DNA of 64,000 nucleotides from Takakia lepidozioides (Eukaryota; Streptophyta; Takakiopsida; Takakiales; Takakiaceae): NCBI GenBank assembly GCA_030704615.1, contig CM060732.1, positions 9,238,001 to 9,302,000 of the forward strand. The letters run 5' to 3'. Both the position numbers and the translations under genes were made by a program. Every line of letters starts with the position of its first letter. Position 1 is the first letter of the stretch. Below are positions 32,291 to 43,102 of this stretch, piece by piece. A model generated the notes under the pieces. It was not told where the DNA came from. It saw nothing but the letters and a program-made list of their open reading frames with translations, and made no database searches.

Positions 32291-33535
32291 GTGAGGCATC
32301 ACACTGTCGAGGATCAGGAAGAACAGCAGCAAGCTCACCATGATGACCCTCAGCAGGCCATGCTTATGAGTTCCATAAGCAAAACACTTAATTTGTTGGG
32401 CACTTATGTGAAATCCCATGTTCCATCTACCCAATTGGCAGCTTTGAGGGAGGAACTCAGGAAGGAGTTTGAGGCTCGACTTGCCACTGAGTGTGCAAAC
32501 AAGGTCGATGAGGAGGTCAATCTCAAGTTACAGCAAGAGTTAGAGGACACAAAGGCTGCTTTGCAGTTGGCCAAGGGACATTTGATTGAAGCAGGCCTCA
32601 CGCAGGACCAGTTGCACGAAGCACACAAACAACAGTTATACCAAATGCAGATGAAGCATGAGGGCAAGTTGCAAGAAGTGAATGCACTACATACAGAGTT
32701 GCAGGCAGTACATGAGAGGATGACCATACAATGTGCTACACTCACAACTACTCTTGAACAAACTGCATTAGAAGTTAACAGACAAGGGGAGAGATGTATG
32801 AAGGCAGAGGCAGAGATAATCGAGCAGGCAAAACTCATTGTTGATATGAAGAATACAATCTGTCGCAATGAGAATACTTTCAAGCAATACAGACAGGTTG
32901 AGGCTGACCAAGAGAAGTGCATCCTGGAGTTGCAACAAACAATCATGGTCAATAGAAATGAACTCTCTGTGGCTAACAAGGCTTGGAAGGAAGCCAATAA
33001 TCTGGCTGCTGCCTATGCGAGTTTGGTTGAATCTCATGCGAAGCGCATGGAGGCTTTACAGCAGCAATTAGATGTGTACAGGCTCACCGAGGAGCAGACT
33101 CTTAGGGGTGCCACACACGAGTTGGTGGATAACCACCTTATGCACAGCACAAGGGCCGGTGGAAGGCAAAGCACCACGGAAGCTCACCCAGGGCGAGATG
33201 AATGAGCTCAGACTGCAGGTGCAGAACATTGCCACAACTACTATAGACAATGTCTATAGTAGGATAGCGGAGCTACGGGAGGATGTAGAAGGCCTGCAGA
33301 CTCAAGTGGATGACCTGAGTTCAAATATTGACAAGAGAGTCTTTGTACCTGGTAAGGTAAATTGATAACATGAAGGCAATAAGGAATACAAATAGGAAGC
33401 ACAACCATGATTCACTAGATGCAGGTCATGACTAATTGTTCTGAGCGGGCTGAGTGCTTAGAGATATCCAACTCTTCTATCTTGGAGTTTCCACCTTGGA
33501 TAGCGAAGGGATGGGTGAGTAAAAGTCGCTCGACA
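32291..33535 (+). mobile_element. Deletion derivative: coiled-coil segment plus LTR 3' end
   Basis: Directly after the LTR end at 32290 the sequence enters the middle of the ORF, with no primer site. An open frame of about 300 codons runs to 33205 and encodes a strong coiled coil (LKLQQELEDTKAALQLAKGH, LIEAGLTQDQLHEAHKQQLY, MKNTICRNENTFKQYRQVE). A frameshift near 33150 separates IAELREDVEGLQTQVDDLS. At 33354-33535 it meets the last ~180 bp of another LTR ending CTCGACA. This gives LTR, shortened interior, truncated LTR in tandem with copy A, as unequal recombination between LTRs could create. Confidence 0.75.
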
Positions 33536-35435
33536 GCAAGGTTTCCTAATAATCATTTCCTAACCTGGAATGGCCTTAGTACAGCATTCCGAAACATGTT
33601 CAGGACAAGCAAAACTGAGGATGAAGTATATGGGAGTTTACAATAGTTAAGGCAAAAGAAGCATGAAACTGTTGAAGAATATATGGAGAAAATGGAGTTA
33701 ATGATGAAAAAGTTGGCTGCTGTACTAGCACCAGGATTACAGAAGACTTGGTTTGTGAGTGGACTAAGACCTGAATTACAAAAAAAAATGGATATGCTAC
33801 CTTATAATACAGTGGAGGAGGCATTCGAAACAGCCAACAGAATGGAGCAATTGGGAATACTCAGGAGAGATAAAAGGGAAGATGAGGACTCTGAAGATGA
33901 GTCAGATGAGGAAGAAGGGCAAGAGCTCAGGAGGAAGAGCAAGAAGAAGGAAAAGTTGAAGAGGGACAACTATGAGAAAAGACTGGAAGAAATCTTGAAA
34001 AAGTACACCACAGAGGCTGCAACACATTGGAGGAAGGGTGTTTGGTGTGCAAAGTGCCAAAATGAAGGCCATACCACAGCTGAATCTCACATGAAGGAGA
34101 AACATTGTACTATCTGTAAAATGGATAACCATTCTACTGAGAATTGTTATTACAATAGAAGGACGGCTACAAGAGAACCTAGGCAAGTGAGGGTGCATCA
34201 AGTGCAACCCCAACCAAGAAGAAACAATGACCAGGACCACTATGGTAGGCCTGGTGGATATAACAATGGTATGGCAGAAAGAGGTAATCCAAGAGGGAAT
34301 TACCAAGGCAATCCCAGAGGAACCTATTAGGGTAATCCAAGGGGGAATTACCAGCCAGGAAATCAGGATTATAGAAATAATCCCAGAATAGACCAAGGGT
34401 GAGGACCCAATGGTGAAGAACTGTGTTACTATTGTAACCAGGCAGGACATCGCAAAACAGCTTGTCCATTCTGGATCAGACACCAGAATGAGATGAGAGC
34501 TCCTGTGAATGAAGGCCCAATAGTGGCAACTCACATCGTTATGCCATATTTTGTACCAGAAGTAAGTACAATGATAGTTACCAGAAGCAAAACTAAACTA
34601 TTACCTCGAGTGGATGAGGAAGAAGATGTTAATGAAGATGGCAGTGATGTGCCTGAAGATGGTGAGGCTTGGAGAGATGAGAAGGAACTGCAGAAGGAAG
34701 TGGCTGATACCATAAGGAAAATGTACAAGGATACTGATATCCCTATAGCAGATTCTTCTGACTCTGAAAGAGAAGATGAAGAAGGTGAAGATGAAGTGAA
34801 GCAAGAGGCTTCACAGGTGCAGGATAATGAAGGGGATTTGGCGGAAGTAATATGCCAATCCAAAGCTGAGATTACAATTGGGCAGCTATTGGCTGTGGCA
34901 CCCTATTGTAGACACAGGCTGTATCAAGCAATCAATTAGATTGCTCATGTGACAGAGAATACAGACCTGAACAGCAAGGTGACAAGTTATAATGTGAAAC
35001 CTGAAGGGCCAGAAACTGTCATGGACTATGATGATTCCATGCCAGTAATCCAATTGAGAATTGGAAGTACAGACCTGACTGATATACTTATAGAAAGAGG
35101 CTCGGGAGTGAATATCATGACAGACCAATTAAGGCAGAAGCTTGGACTGAGTAACATGAAACCAGCCCCATTCACAGTAACAATGGCAGATCAAATGAGT
35201 GTACAGCCATTGGGCTTGATAAGAGGAGTAAAGATACAAATTCAGAAAATGATCTTTAAGATCACAGTGACTGTATTGAAAATGGATGATGTCATGGAAG
35301 CTTACTCCTTATTGCTGGGTCGACCATGGCTGAAACAGGCCAGGGTATTCCATGACTCGAATTCCCAGTTACTAACTGTGTATGATGGGAAGCACAAGAT
35401 ACAGATCACCACTAAGAAATCTGGTAGGCTACCTG
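33536..35435 (+). pseudogene. Ty3/gypsy gag-protease, body 1 (truncated on both sides)
   Basis: Starts inside gag (WNGLSTAFRNMFRTSKTEDE) at the LTR border and reads QKTWFVSGLRPELQKKMDML. Two CCHC knuckles follow, at about 34046 (CAKCQNEGH and on to HCTICKMDNHSTENC) and 34423 (CYYCNQAGHRKTAC). An acidic linker precedes the aspartic protease region LRIGSTDLTDILIERGSGVN (about 35055), where the usual catalytic Asp context appears altered, then LLGRPWLKQARVFHD. A few in-frame stops occur. The body stops at 35435, where a minus-strand LTR begins. Body 2 continues the same sequence from the corresponding point (about 39899). Confidence 0.88.
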
Positions 35436-36489
35436 TGTCGAACGGCTTTTACTCACCCATCGCTTCGCTAGCCGAGGTGGAAACTCCAAGATAGAAGAGT
35501 TGGATATCTCTAAGCACTCAGCCCGCTCAGTACAATCAGTCATGACCTGCAGCTAGTGAATCATGGTTGTGCTTCCCATTTGTATTCCTTCTTGCCTTCA
35601 TGTTATCAATTTACCTTATCTGATACTGAAGCATCAGATTGCTTCAGTATCTACTTAGTTCCAGTTTATCATGCATTCGTTTCACAGCTTCACTCATGTC
35701 TCTCTACACAGTGTGCTTGTATCGAATAAGTATCAGATTACGATTTATCGGGTACTAGGCCAATGTCAAAATGACTCTAATCCGCCCTACAGTATCACTA
35801 CAGCTCTGCATGAAATAAACCTCCATCAAGTCATCATCTCCTCTTCTGTGTAATCATCATCCCTGTGCTCCAAGATCGTGCCCTCCGTCTGACCTTCTCC
35901 CCTGATGTCTAAGAAGTGATCCAAGAAGTGATCCCCCAGAAGTCCCCGCTCTCCACTTTATCTACCTACAAGCTGTTCTAATCGCATTGCAAACTAACCG
36001 TCACCCCTGAAGTAACATATTCCCTCTACAGATGTCGTTCCCACATAGTCGTTCCCTGTCCATGTTAACCGTTCCCCCTGTACTGTGACAACTATGCAAA
36101 ACTGCGTTGGGCTGTGTGAAGCTGTGACGGGCTGTGACTGGCTGTGATTGGCTGTGATGGACTGTGACGGACTGTGACGGCTGTGACGGCTGTGTCGGCT
36201 GTGTCGGGTTGTGTTGGCTGTGACTGGCTGTGATTGGCTGTGACGGACTGTGACGACTGTGACGGCTGTGCCGGGCTGTGACTGGTTGTGTCGGATGTGT
36301 CGGGCTGTGTTGGCTGTGACGGCTGTGTCAGGCTGTGTAAAGCTGTGGCGGGCTGTGTCGGGCTGTGTAACCCCCCCCTAAAGTGCGTTGCTGTCACCCC
36401 TAAGGCTCCTGTTGGTCTCAGTCTGCGCAAAAATTAAGGGTCCCCCACAGAACCCGTAAAAGCGTCTAAGTCCAAGCAGCCCTCTAACA
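35436..36489 (-). repeat. LTR of the coiled-coil family, copy C (minus)
   Basis: 1054 bp, inverted relative to copy A: left border TGTCGAACGG, right border CTCTAACA followed by the inverted polypurine tract (36490-36506). It interrupts gypsy body 1. The minisatellite lies at 36093-36370. Confidence 0.88.
36093..36370 (-). repeat. CACAGCC minisatellite inside LTR C
   Basis: Minus-strand version (GGCTGTGAC, GGCTGTGTC, GGCTGTGATT variants). The order of variants differs from LTR A, showing independent turnover. Confidence 0.9.
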
Positions 36490-36528
36490 TTTACCCCTCC
36501 CCTCTCTAAAAAGCCGTGTCCTCACGGT

Positions 36529-37455
36529 TTACTGTTTGGGATTAGCAAACCTTTGTGAGCGAGCACCCTTCTGACGGTGAGAGTCTCGTGAAGGACTCCG
36601 TGTGCGAGCCCGAGTCCTGTCACTGGTTGACGGAGATGATTGAGCACTACCTGGAAATGTCAGTCCCTCCTTTGGCTGATATCGTGGTAACCTCTCAGGC
36701 ATAAGAGATCCCCGCCGTTTCTTCTCTGCCATCTGAATTGTGTAGTTCTCTGCCATGTCAAAAGATTCCGCTGAAGAAACAGTAGTATCAGAGTCTTCGT
36801 CGCCCCTCAGGTGTTTTAACGGTCGAACTCTAACTAGAATCCGTTGGGGCATACAATGTGGTCCCACCATGTTTGGAAGTTTACACTGTACAACCTGCTG
36901 TAAGCTCTTAATGGAAAAATTGGTGAACACCCTGAACTCCTTGTCCGTATAGGTGAGTGGTGTGCCAATGACTTGGGAACAGTGCAAGTATTTCCATGCC
37001 TCATGGCCCTTAAGGAAAATATCGTCTAGGCCATTTTTGTGTGTCAAATTGTCAATTTGTTCCAAGCCGAATGAAACATGAACGAAGTTGGGAATCCTTC
37101 TGCATCATAACCTTTGCATCATATAGGTACATATGAGGTGGCACTGAAGGTAAGACCCAATGATCCCCACTGGAATAACTCAGAAATCGCGATTGCATCT
37201 TCTGCTGCTCAATGTGATAACGTGCCAAAAAACAAGCAGCATAGTATAATCCACAGCCCATGACAATACTTGCTACCTCCTTGTCTTGGTATAAATGTAC
37301 CCATGTACAACTTGTAAGGCAATTAATTCCTTCAACATGGTACTTGCTTCAGATCAGTACCTCGCAAAGTGATGATCCTCAATGGGTCGATTGTTTAGAA
37401 GAACCTTGTCCTAGTTGCCACCGGCAGCCAAATGCGCATGATCTGGTAGTAATGT
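36529..37455 (-). pseudogene. Coiled-coil LTR-element ORF, C-terminal part, copy C
   Basis: Minus strand. Nearly identical to copy B over the C-terminal domain: LPSVPPHMYLYDAKVMMQKD, then FTNFSIKSLQQVVQCKLPN, then the Arg/Ser tail ending RQKGARSQRFANPKQ. A frame break near 37060 separates two open segments. Homology ends near 37455, where plus-strand sequence of the ORF's N-terminal region begins. Confidence 0.82.
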
Positions 37456-37459
37456 GCGG

Positions 37460-38781
37460 AGAGTACATTTTCTCTAAATTGATACTTGCAAGCCCCACAG
37501 GCTTACAAGCACTTACCCATTTAATTTTGCGCCAACCATACTTTTATGTTTTGTGCCCTGCAGGCGTTTCTTCAGTTGTTGCAACCAAAACCTTTCTGTT
37601 TGTCTAGAATAAAGAGAGTGAGAGGAATGGAGGATATCAGGATGAAGAGCACCACAATCTTACAGAAGCAAACGATTGTTACACCATAGGCGGTGCAGCT
37701 ATTGAAGGAGCTGCGATTGGAGGGATTGCTACGCAAGGCAAGGTGTGTTTGCTATCTTGCATCATTCAGTCATGATACAATTCTTCATAACTTTGAGCCT
37801 CGGACAGGAGTTACTCAGGTGAGGGAGTAGATATAGAAATTACTCCCTAGTACCTGCAGCATTGTTTGATTTGCCATCAGGACATGTGGATGTGGATGAG
37901 CACAGGGCAAGATTGCAGATAGGGAATTTGTTCCAAGAACGGAGTTTCTTTAAATCTCAAGGTTTTGCTTGTACCAAAGCCGAGTACCCAGGGCTTAGGG
38001 AAGTTGGCCAAATCTTGAACGTTCTGTTTGCCATGAAACAGAACCAACAGTATTTGAGCAGGTCCTTCACAGAGGAGATCCTGAAAGCTTTGAGAGGAGA
38101 TGATGTCGCTTGGGCGGAGTTAATGTACAACGGATTGGTGGACGAAATGAAGAGGTTACAGGGCACTGCTGCTAAGTCTCCAATCATTGTGTCCGGACTA
38201 GTCATTGCCCAAATAATTCTTGATTCTTGCATACTTGATACTCGGGAACGTAGGGAGATGGGAGTGTTTGAGGCAGAAACCACTGCAATTGAAGAGCAAG
38301 GCTCTTCACACAGTGAGGGTGGACTGACAGTGCAACACCAGTCTAAGAGACAGAGGCGGGGTAAGACTGTAGTGGCGGATCCACTGGCTTCACGGAAACC
38401 GCACGATAATGTTTCCCAAGCTCTTGTGCAGGAAGGGGCACAGCAGCACAAAGAGCTGCTATTATTGGAAGCAGGGCCTTCAGAGAGGGAAGAGGAAGTC
38501 ACTTCGATACCACAGCCACCACAACCAATTGACTCTGTTGCACAGTTAGTACATGCTGTAGCATCACCCCCAATTGCTCAGGAAGGAGAAAGGTTGGACA
38601 TTCCCACTACAGAGCAGGCCGTGGCCGAAATTGAGAAGGGAGACCTTCTCTATGAAAATTCTGGCTTGGTAAGGGAAACAATGATTCCAGAGGTGCAGCA
38701 GTTGTCGAGGGGAAATCCTGCGGTGCATGTAATACCCACACCTGTGACGGAGGTACGAGGGGTAGAATATCAAGACACTGG
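37460..38781 (+). pseudogene. Coiled-coil LTR-element ORF, N-terminal domain, fused to gypsy
   Basis: 37470-37860 contains the shared start (RVRGMEDIRMKSTTILQKQ, then AVQLLKELRLEGLLRKARCV, CYLASFSHDTIL) with stops. An open frame runs from 37862 (MFDLPSGHVDVDEHRARLQI) through FTEEILKALRGDDVAWAELM and TVVADPLASRKPHDNVSQAL to about 38781. There it passes in frame into gypsy gag (NYQGNPRGNYQPGNQ) and ends after CYYCNQAGHRKAVC at 38935. The segment before 38781 matches copy A (28300-28920); the rest matches gypsy body 1 (about 34300-34480). The '.LL.EL.LEGLL' helix and FDLPSGH pattern recall a plant transposon-protein domain found in non-autonomous LTR elements, but this is by memory of pattern only. 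Confidence 0.68.
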
Positions 38782-41700
38782 CAACTATCAGGGTAATCCA
38801 AGGGGGAATTACCAGCCAGGGAATCAGGATTATAGAAACAATCCCAGAGCAAACCAAGGGCGAGGACCTAATGGGGAAGAACTGTGTTACTATTGTAACC
38901 AGGCAGGACATCGCAAGGCAGTCTGTCCATTCTAAATCAGACACCAGAATGAGATGAGAGCTCCTGTGAATGAGGGCCCAGTGGTGGCAGCTCACATGGT
39001 TAGGCCATGTTTTGTACCAGAAGTGAGTACAATGATAGTGATCATAAACAAAGCTAAACTAATACCTCCAGTGGATGAGGAAGAAGATGATAATGAGGAT
39101 GGCAGTGATGTGCCTGAAGATGATGAGGCTTGGAGAGATGAGAAGGAACTACACAGGGAAGTGGCTGACACCATAAGGGAAATGCAGAAGAATACTGATA
39201 TCCCTATGACCGATTCTTCTGACTCTGATAGAGAAGATGGAGAGGGTGAAGATGAAGTGAAGAAAGAAGCTGCACAAGTGCAGAGTAATGAAGGGACTCT
39301 GGCTGAAGTAATATGCCAAACCAAAGCTGAGATTACCATTGGACAGCTATTGGCTGTGGTACCTCATTGTAGGCACAGGCTGTATCAAGCAATTAATCAG
39401 ATTGCTCATGTGACAGAGAACGCAGACTTGAGCAGCAAGGTGGCAAGTTATAATGTGAAGCCTGAAGGGCAAGAAACAGTCATGGACTTTGATGATTCTA
39501 TGCCAGTAATCCAATTGAGAATCGGAAGCACAGACTTGACTGATGTACTGATCTAGATGGAGGTCCATGAGTGAATATCATGACAGACTAATGAAGGCAG
39601 AAGCTTGGTCTGAGTAACATGAAACCAGCCCCATTTACAGTAACAATGGCAGATCAAAGGAGTGTACAGCCTTTAGGCTTGATAAGAGGAGTTAAGATAC
39701 AGATTCAGAAGATGGTCTTTAAGATCACAGTGATTGTGTTGAAAATGGATGATGTTATGGAAGCTTACTCCTTATTGCTGGGTCGACCATGGCTGAAACA
39801 GGCCAGGGTATTCCATGACTGGAATTCCCAGTTACTGACTGTGCATGATGGGAAGCACAAGATACAGGTCACCACTAAGAAATCTAGTAGGCTACCTGCT
39901 ACCAGAAGACCTCGTGGAGTCAGAGAGTATGACTGGAGGGGAGGACTTGATGAGGAGCACGAAGCTGCCCTGTTTGCTGCGCACCCAGAGTGGGAGCAGG
40001 TTGCAGAAATGCAACTGGGAGGCCTGAGTTGTTTTAAAGGTATCTGCTGTGGTGCAGTAACAACAACACCAATTGAGGGGGAAACAAGTAGTTACCTACC
40101 ACATTTCTATGAGGAAAGAGAGGGAGAAATGGAAATCCTAGAAGAACCAGCCACTGTGAGTTTACAGGATGAAGTAGTGGCTGGATGGACAATCACAGCT
40201 GAAGAGCAGGTGAGAGACGTGAATGTGGGAACTGAGGAGGAACCAAGAATGGTGAAAGTAGGGGCTGACTTGGAGCCAGAATTCTTTGAGGAAGCTAAGA
40301 GCGTGTTTATCAAATACAAAGATGATTTGCTTGGAGCTATGAGGATCTGAAAGGGATACCACCTGAGATTTTCCAGCATAAGATTGAATTGGAACCAGGG
40401 TCGGTACCAATCAAACAGGCAAGGTACAGGATGAATCCCAACTATGCACAAAAGGTTGGGGAAGAGATCAAGAAGATGCCTGAGGCTAAGTTCATATACC
40501 CAATAGAGTGTACAACTTGGTTATCACCCATTGTGATAGTTCCCAAGAAGAATGGCAAACTGAGAGTTTGTGTGAACTATAAGAAGTTGAATGCTTGTAC
40601 AAAGAAAGATCCATTTCCTTTGCCATTCACAGAAGCAGTACTGGACACTGTGGCAGGCCATGAGATGTACTCATTCATGGATGGCTTCAGTGGATATAAC
40701 CAAGTGCAAGTGGCGGAAGAAGATCAGGGAAAGACAACTTTCATCACAGACCGGGGTGCTTATGCATACAAAGTCATGCCTTTTGGACTTTGTAATGCAC
40801 CAGCAACTTTCCAAAGGGTAATAAGTGAATCTTTTCACGAGTATCTAGATGATTTCATGCAAGTGTTCTTAGATGACTTCAGTGTGTACAGCTCTAAGAA
40901 TGAGCACTTGCAGAAGTTGGAATTATGTTTGGCCAGATGCAGGATGAGAGGTCTTGGACTGAATCCGGAAAAGTGTATTTTCTGTGTGAACTCAGGGGTA
41001 CTACTGGGACACATTGTGTGTAAGAAGGGACTGCTTGTGGATCCTAGAAAGACAGAGGCTATTAAAGCCTCACCACCACCAAGTAACGTTAAGGGTCTAA
41101 GGAGGTTTCTTGGACAAACTGCTTATTATAGAAGGTTTGTCAAACGGTATGCACAAATGGCAGCACCATTGAGCAAGCTTTTGAAGAAGGATACAGTGTT
41201 TACATGGACAGCTGAATGTCAGCAGGCTTTTGAGGAACTTACATTGTCAGTAACAACTACACTTGTGCTGATTAACCCTCACTGGCATGTAGTATTTCAT
41301 GTACACTGTGATGCCTCAGGGGAAGCATTGGGAGCTGTGTTAGCCCAAAATATCACAGGAAACATAGATTCACCTGTGTACTATGCTAGCAGGTTGTTGA
41401 ACAGTGACGAAAGGAACTATAGCACCACTGAGAGGGAAGCATTGGCAATGATTTATGCAGTCAAGAAATTCAAGCATTACCTATTTGGAAGGAAGTTTTT
41501 GTTTTATGTCAGGCTTTGATTTTTCTGGTGAACAAGCCTTTGATAAGTGGCAGGATAACAAGATGATTAATAATCTTGCACGAGTTTGAATGCGAAGTTG
41601 TTTACAAGCCTGGCCGTTTGCATCTTGTGGCAGATCACTTGTCACACCTATCAATAGGAGAGCCCGCCACGGGAGTAGACGACCAACTACCTGATGCGAG

Positions 41701-42225
41701 TCTATTTGCAGTGGAGGTGCTAGGAAGTGCAGATGATTGGTTAGATTGGCAGTGGCCAATCAGATACTACCTTACTCATGGTCAGTGCCCACCCAGATAT
41801 GGGAAGGAACAGAGGAAGATAATAGCTATCAAGGCTTTACCCTACACTATGATAGGTGGCAAATTGTATAAGCTAGGACCTGATGGAGTTCTTAAACGAT
41901 GCTTGTACCATCATGAAGTAAATGAAGTTTTGGAAGAAGTTCATAAAGGAGTGGCTGGAGGTCATTTTGGAGAGGAGACTACCAGCAGAAAAATACTACT
42001 TGCAGGTTACTGGTGGCCTACTCTGTTCAAAGATGTGCACAAGTATTGCAAGAATTGTGATGAGTGTCAGAGGCTAGGACCTTTGCAAAGATCTGGAAAG
42101 ATGGCTTTGCATCCAACGATGCCTACTGAACCATTTCAGAAATGGGGACTGGACTTTGTTGGACCAATAAACCCACCAGCCAGAAATACACAGAACAAGT
42201 ATATAATCACAGCCACTGATTATAC
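38782..42225 (+). pseudogene. Ty3/gypsy gag-pol, body 2 (second knuckle to integrase)
   Basis: Begins at gag NYQGNPRG and the CCHC knuckle (about 38883-38925), then an acidic linker and the protease region. The protease is broken near 39555 by stops where the catalytic motif should be, then continues with LLGRPWLKQARVFHDW. RT-RNase H is open from 40389 to 41519: LSPIVIVPKKNGKLRVCVNY, FMDGFSGYNQV, VMPFGLCNAPATFQRV, QVFLDDFSVY (catalytic FLDD), LLGHIV, FLGQTAYYRRFV, HCDASGEALGAVLAQ. After a shift near 41520, integrase shows the H-H-C-C zinc region (VHKGVAGGHFGEE, YCKNCDECQRLG) and the core start WGLDFVGP and TATDYT, which is cut at 42225 by the next LTR. No chromodomain is seen. Confidence 0.9.
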
Positions 42226-43082
42226 TGATAACGGCTATGCTACGAGGGACAGACAACGAGGGTCACAACGGGACATACCGGGTAGTGATGGACGTACACA
42301 ACCTGAGCCACAGGTAGAGACGTCTAAGTACGCGGTACTTAGCCAATGGCGGGACAATGGTACATTACCACGAGAGCAGTAGTGGGTAGTGTAGTAACCG
42401 TGAGCCGTGAACCACGATATCACACGGCCACGTTAGCATCGGCTTTAACCAATAGAGGGAGTAGTGGACCGTTTACCACTATGGCTCACGACCACTGCAA
42501 CGAGCCACTTTTTAGCAAACCTTTTCGGTTGCGTAGGCAGTTAGGCAAACGGTCATTAACGACCGCAGGCTGTAAACGGCTCTTTCGAGCATAGTATAAA
42601 AAGACTGCACGCAACTTAGAGAGGGTGTGCAATATGAGTATGAGTATCAGTGATCAATGTGTACTTTTGTGATGATGTGACGAACTCTGAAGTAAAGCCA
42701 TGATATTCGAAGTATCTCTGTGTAGAGTGAATGTGAGATGGAGAGAATGTGCATTATGAGAGAACGTGAGATGGTGAGAATGTGTATCATCTTAGAATAG
42801 TTTTATCTCGACTACCATCTGCTTGTATGAACAAAGAGGCTTCAGTCTTTTCGACTAAGATCTTTTATGCTAAAGATACTGTAGATTGGGCTTAATCAAT
42901 AGGATTAAGCAGCCTGCAGGGATATGGCTTCATACGACGTTCATGGTTTAGCTATCCTTAAAATGATTACTTCGTAATCGTTTCTGGAAGCATACCGTCG
43001 GACAACCTCTATTGCATGTCTTAGGAAATGGGCAGTAGTGTTGATAGCCTGTTTTGTCTAAGTCATAAACCAGTGATTAACA
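42226..43082 (+). repeat. 5' LTR of gypsy body 3
   Basis: About 857 bp between a TGATAACGGC start that interrupts the integrase of body 2 and a GTGATTAACA end just before a primer-site-like sequence. TATAAAAAG at 42595-42603 is a good core promoter. No 3' partner is visible in the window, so the left border is inferred only from the break in integrase. Confidence 0.65.
42595..42603 (+). promoter_or_regulatory. TATA box in gypsy LTR
   Basis: TATAAAAAG followed by GACTGCACGCAACTT, a plausible transcription start region for the retroelement RNA. Confidence 0.55.
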
Positions 43083-43084
43083 TT

Positions 43085-43102
43085 TGGCGACCATACTGGG
43101 GA
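43085..43102 (+). other. Putative primer-binding site of gypsy body 3
   Basis: TGGCGACCATACTGGGGA begins two bases after the LTR end and has the TGG start expected for pairing with a tRNA CCA end. It resembles the TGGCGCC...GGGGA primer sites of plant Tat/Athila-type elements. The tRNA was not identified. Confidence 0.5.

Noticed and set aside
33902-34534. Minus-strand 210-codon hydrophobic ORF
   Set aside because: Antisense shadow of the acidic and lysine-rich gypsy gag; hydrophobicity follows from codon complementarity.
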